Assembly: GCF_030316855.1 (NCBI RefSeq)
Contig: NZ_JASZYR010000001.1
Span: 1,364,001-1,428,000 of the forward strand
Direction: 5' to 3'
From: Variovorax sp. J22P240
GTDB lineage: Bacteria; Pseudomonadota; Gammaproteobacteria; Burkholderiales; Burkholderiaceae_C
DNA: 64,000 nt
This document shows, in pieces, positions 61,640 to 64,000 of this stretch. The notes beneath the pieces are model-generated. The model was not told the DNA's origin, searched no databases, and saw only the letters and a program-made list of their open reading frames with translations. The position numbers and the translations under genes are program-made. How positions within the stretch are numbered: the first letter of the stretch is position 1; each line of letters starts with the position of its first letter.

Positions 61640-63298
61640 GAGGCTGTGTGAAAACGGTTGAAGGACTCACGCAACTCGCCTAAGTTATGGCAACTCGTCA
61701 AGAGGGGTCACATGAAGCGATTCATCGAGGGAGAGGACCGAACTCAGGTCACCTTGCTGCCGGAGTGCCTCGAGGACTTCATCGCGGAGGACAACTCGGT
61801 CCAAGTGGTCGATGCCTTCGTCGACGAACTGGACTTTCAGGAACTCGGGTTCGAGGGTGTTCTCCCCGCTTGCACCGGTCGGCCCGGCTATCACCCGGCC
61901 GTGCTGCTCAAGATCTACATCTACGGCTACCTCAACCGTATCCAGTCCAGCCGGCGCTTGGAGCGTGAATGTCAGCGCAACCTGGAGTTGATGTGGCTGA
62001 CTGGCCGGCTTGCCCCTGACTTCAAGACCATCGCCGACTTCAGGCGCGACAGCGGTAAGGGCATTCGCAACGTGTGCCGGCGCTTCATCGTGCTGTGCCG
62101 CGAACTGAAGCTGTTCTCTCAAGCCGTGGTCGCAATCGACGGCAGTAAATTCAAGGCGGTGAACAGTCGAGAGCGCAACTACACCGAAGGCAAGCTCGCC
62201 CGTCGGGAGCGGGAAATCGAGACCAACATCCAGCGGTACCTTGATGCGCTGGACACCAACGATCGCACTGGGCCGAGCGACTGGCTTGAGAAGACGGCGC
62301 GGCTGAGCGCCAAGGTGCACGATCTTCGGCAGAAGATGAAGGCGCTGCGCGGCATGCGCGAGCAAGTTCGGGCGGCGCCTGACGGCCAGGTCTCGCTGAC
62401 CGACCCCGATGCCCGTGCAATGACCACACACAGCAATACCGGCATGGCGATGGTCGGCTACAACGTGCAGGCGGCAGTCGACGGCAAGCACCACTTGGTG
62501 GTGGCCCATCAGGTGACGAACACGGGCAGTGACAGGGCCCAGCTCAGCAAGATGGCGCATGCGGCGCGCGAAGCCATGGGCAAGCCGCGCTTGAAGGCTA
62601 TCGCAGACCGTGGGTACTTCAGCAGCGCGCAGATCAAGGCGTGCAGCGATGCGGGAATCGCAGCGTACGTCCCCAAGCCAACGACTTCCAACGCCAAGGC
62701 AGAGGGCCGGTTCGACAAAGCGGACTTCGTGTACATCGCTCGCGACGATGAATATCAGTGCCCCGCTGGGCAGCGCGCGATCTACAGGTTCACGCGCGAG
62801 GAGAGCGGCCTACAGATGCGCCGATACTGGACCAGCGCCTGCCCTGAATGTCCGATGAAGGCGCGCTGCACACCCAGTGACTACAGACGAATCTCACGAT
62901 GGGAGCATGAAGACGTTCTCGAGGCAATGCAGCGACGCCTTGATCGCCAGCCGGATGCGATGTTGACGCGCAAGAAGACCATCGAGCACGTCTTCGGCAC
63001 GTTGAAACTCTGGATGGGCTGGACGCACTTCCTGACGCGTGGCATCGAGAACGTGAGTACAGAGTTCAGCCTCAGCGTGCTCGCTTACAACCTCAAGCGC
63101 ATCATCTCGATCTTGGGTATCGCCAAAACGATGAAGGCGGTGAGGCTGGCGGGTGGGTGACCACCCTTTTATGCCGTAAACGGCCCCTTCCACCTCAAGT
63201 AAGCATCTCGGCCTCGCCGTACTACTGGACGACCACCATGGCCGGCGATCGTCTACTGGCGCGGGTGTCCGCCATGGCGGCCGTTCCCACACAGGCTC
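61640..63298 (+). mobile_element. IS1182-family insertion sequence, complete
   Basis: 1659 bp with 18-bp imperfect terminal inverted repeats (GAGGCTGTGTGAAAACGG at 61640-61657; complement of 63281-63298, 15 of 18 matching), one intact transposase and a CAGC target duplication. Everything needed for transposition seems present. Confidence 0.85.
61712..63160 (+). CDS. IS1182-family transposase
   Basis: 482 residues from ATG 61712 with GAGGGG upstream. N-terminal DUF772-type helical domain (GRPGYHPAVLLKIYIYGYLNR), catalytic DDE region with AIDGSKFKAVNS, a helical insertion, then KAIADRGYFS and a C-terminal YREKWEH-like zone (KKTIEHVFGTLKLWMG) containing the glutamate. The protein is full length. 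Confidence 0.93.
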   Translation: MKRFIEGEDRTQVTLLPECLEDFIAEDNSVQVVDAFVDELDFQELGFEGVLPACTGRPGYHPAVLLKIYIYGYLNRIQSSRRLERECQRNLELMWLTGRLAPDFKTIADFRRDSGKGIRNVCRRFIVLCRELKLFSQAVVAIDGSKFKAVNSRERNYTEGKLARREREIETNIQRYLDALDTNDRTGPSDWLEKTARLSAKVHDLRQKMKALRGMREQVRAAPDGQVSLTDPDARAMTTHSNTGMAMVGYNVQAAVDGKHHLVVAHQVTNTGSDRAQLSKMAHAAREAMGKPRLKAIADRGYFSSAQIKACSDAGIAAYVPKPTTSNAKAEGRFDKADFVYIARDDEYQCPAGQRAIYRFTREESGLQMRRYWTSACPECPMKARCTPSDYRRISRWEHEDVLEAMQRRLDRQPDAMLTRKKTIEHVFGTLKLWMGWTHFLTRGIENVSTEFSLSVLAYNLKRIISILGIAKTMKAVRLAGG

Positions 63299-63302
63299 CA
63301 GC
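63299..63302. repeat. 4-bp target duplication CAGC, right
   Basis: Matches the four bases on the other side of the IS. Confidence 0.65.
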
Positions 63303-63946
63303 GGTTGCAGTCCTTCCCTGCCGCCCGACGAACTCACGCTGTAGCGCCGAGTGCGGTCATTCAGGCGCCGCGAGCATCTCAGAATCTACGACCGGTCCCA
63401 AGGCATCACGGACATCGCCTGAGCGGCACCCCCTCACCGACTGCCAACTCGGTTCCGAAGCCGGATCAAGCGGCCGCTTTTCACGTAACCAGAGTGGTAG
63501 TCCGGGCCCGGAGCAGACGTACGCCGACCTTAGTTCGACTCCGCAAAGCGGACGCAGGCCAACGAAGCATTAGTTGTTAGCAGCTCAGGGCCGCGTCATT
63601 GGCGAAGGTAGCGGGCACTCTTTGACCTTCATGCGCCCTATGCTCCCATTCCATAAGGCGTCTGTCACGCGAGAAGGCGCTGCAGCGCTTCTCTGGCGCG
63701 GAGCCTGATAGTCAGCTCGCTTGGGACGCGCAACCTGCCGGAAGGGCCCGGCGAATGGGCTAACTGCCGGCAGCCCGCAAGCCGACACCATAGCCAGCAC
63801 CCATCTCCGAGACGGCGGCCTAGCGTTCGAGCTGCCCCTTGTGCCAAGGCCGCGGCTGGATCTGCGAAGACCACCCCGACCAGCTGAGCGCTCCGTCGCC
63901 CCGCACCCGCTTTGCGTTGAGGGTGGATCGGAGGTAGTCTCGGCGC
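63303..63946. other. Stretch without convincing gene
   Basis: Open frames on both strands are short and of non-coding composition. No repeat, RNA gene or recognisable remnant was found. Confidence 0.4.
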
Positions 63947-64000
63947 ATGAATCCGCGTCCGGACGGCTTTGCACGCCGGCTCATCGTCCTCGGTGCGGCA
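63947..64000 (+). CDS. Start of a gene running off the window
   Basis: An ATG at 63947 with GGAGGT 11 bases upstream opens a frame of 18 codons (MNPRPDGFARRLIVLGAA) to the window end. The last residues look like the start of a signal or membrane segment. Too short to identify. Confidence 0.4.
   Translation, partial: MNPRPDGFARRLIVLGAA

Noticed and set aside
63585..63974. 129-codon minus-strand frame near the window end
   Set aside because: Composition looks non-coding, no ribosome site, and it overlaps a better-supported plus-strand start.

Overview
High-GC bacterial chromosome. The gene set points to a betaproteobacterium of the Comamonadaceae, Variovorax-like: the tig-clpP-clpX-lon order, HpnCDE, TctCBA/TctDE, DUF4148-type small exported proteins and several HAAT/RND systems. 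The species assignment is an inference from gene content, not a database match.

Layout. (1) 1-10790: a tRNA-Gly / tRNA-Cys / tRNA-Leu cluster (all minus) is split by a ~10.4 kb integrated element between two 44-bp direct repeats made of the 3' part of tRNA-Cys (136-179 and 10563-10606). The element carries a tyrosine integrase next to the intact tRNA-Cys, a minus-strand replication operon with ATGA overlaps (small proteins, a primase-type winged helix, a CHC2 zinc-ribbon protein, a RepA-like ATPase), an AT-rich repeat-rich presumptive origin, a radical SAM/SplB-like gene, and a short capsid module (major capsid protein, two small proteins, small terminase). No portal or large terminase is seen, so it looks like a capsid-encoding phage satellite or a reduced prophage. 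(2) 10843-16910: housekeeping proteostasis block lon, clpX, clpP, tig and tRNA-Leu(UAG), with a sigma-32-type promoter before lon. (3) 17024-21380: RND efflux pump and adaptor. (4) 21521-24567: squalene synthesis genes hpnC, hpnD, hpnE. (5) 24564-31097: the most interesting region. A sigma-54 activator and an outer-membrane barrel protein with an N-terminal coiled coil diverge from a Gly-rich exported protein, two small exported Asn/Gln-rich proteins and a periplasmic C39-type peptidase. Sigma-54 promoter motifs lie on both sides. The two small proteins carry a perfectly spaced double-glycine leader motif that the C39 peptidase could cut. The logic resembles Fap functional amyloid secretion but with a different cargo. 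(6) 31110-32882: HAD phosphatase and ferrochelatase. (7) 32899-42506: an extracellular PHA depolymerase, a complete HAAT-type ABC importer and an alpha/beta hydrolase in one minus-strand cluster, preceded by a sigma-54 promoter and a PAS-AAA-Fis activator. (8) 42751-48544: a three-gene tripartite RND efflux operon. (9) 48609-57081: small exported proteins, a Crp/Fnr regulator, TctA-TctB-TctC with TctD-TctE, HslR and PPK2.

(10) 57082-64000: a decayed, mobile-looking segment: metallophosphoesterase, a small protein with an H-NS-like motif, a truncated and twice frameshifted dnaE2/imuC, a truncated SRAP (YedK-like) gene abutting it head to head, an intact IS1182-family insertion sequence with inverted repeats and a 4-bp target duplication, then ~640 bp with no convincing gene and the first codons of a gene running off the window.
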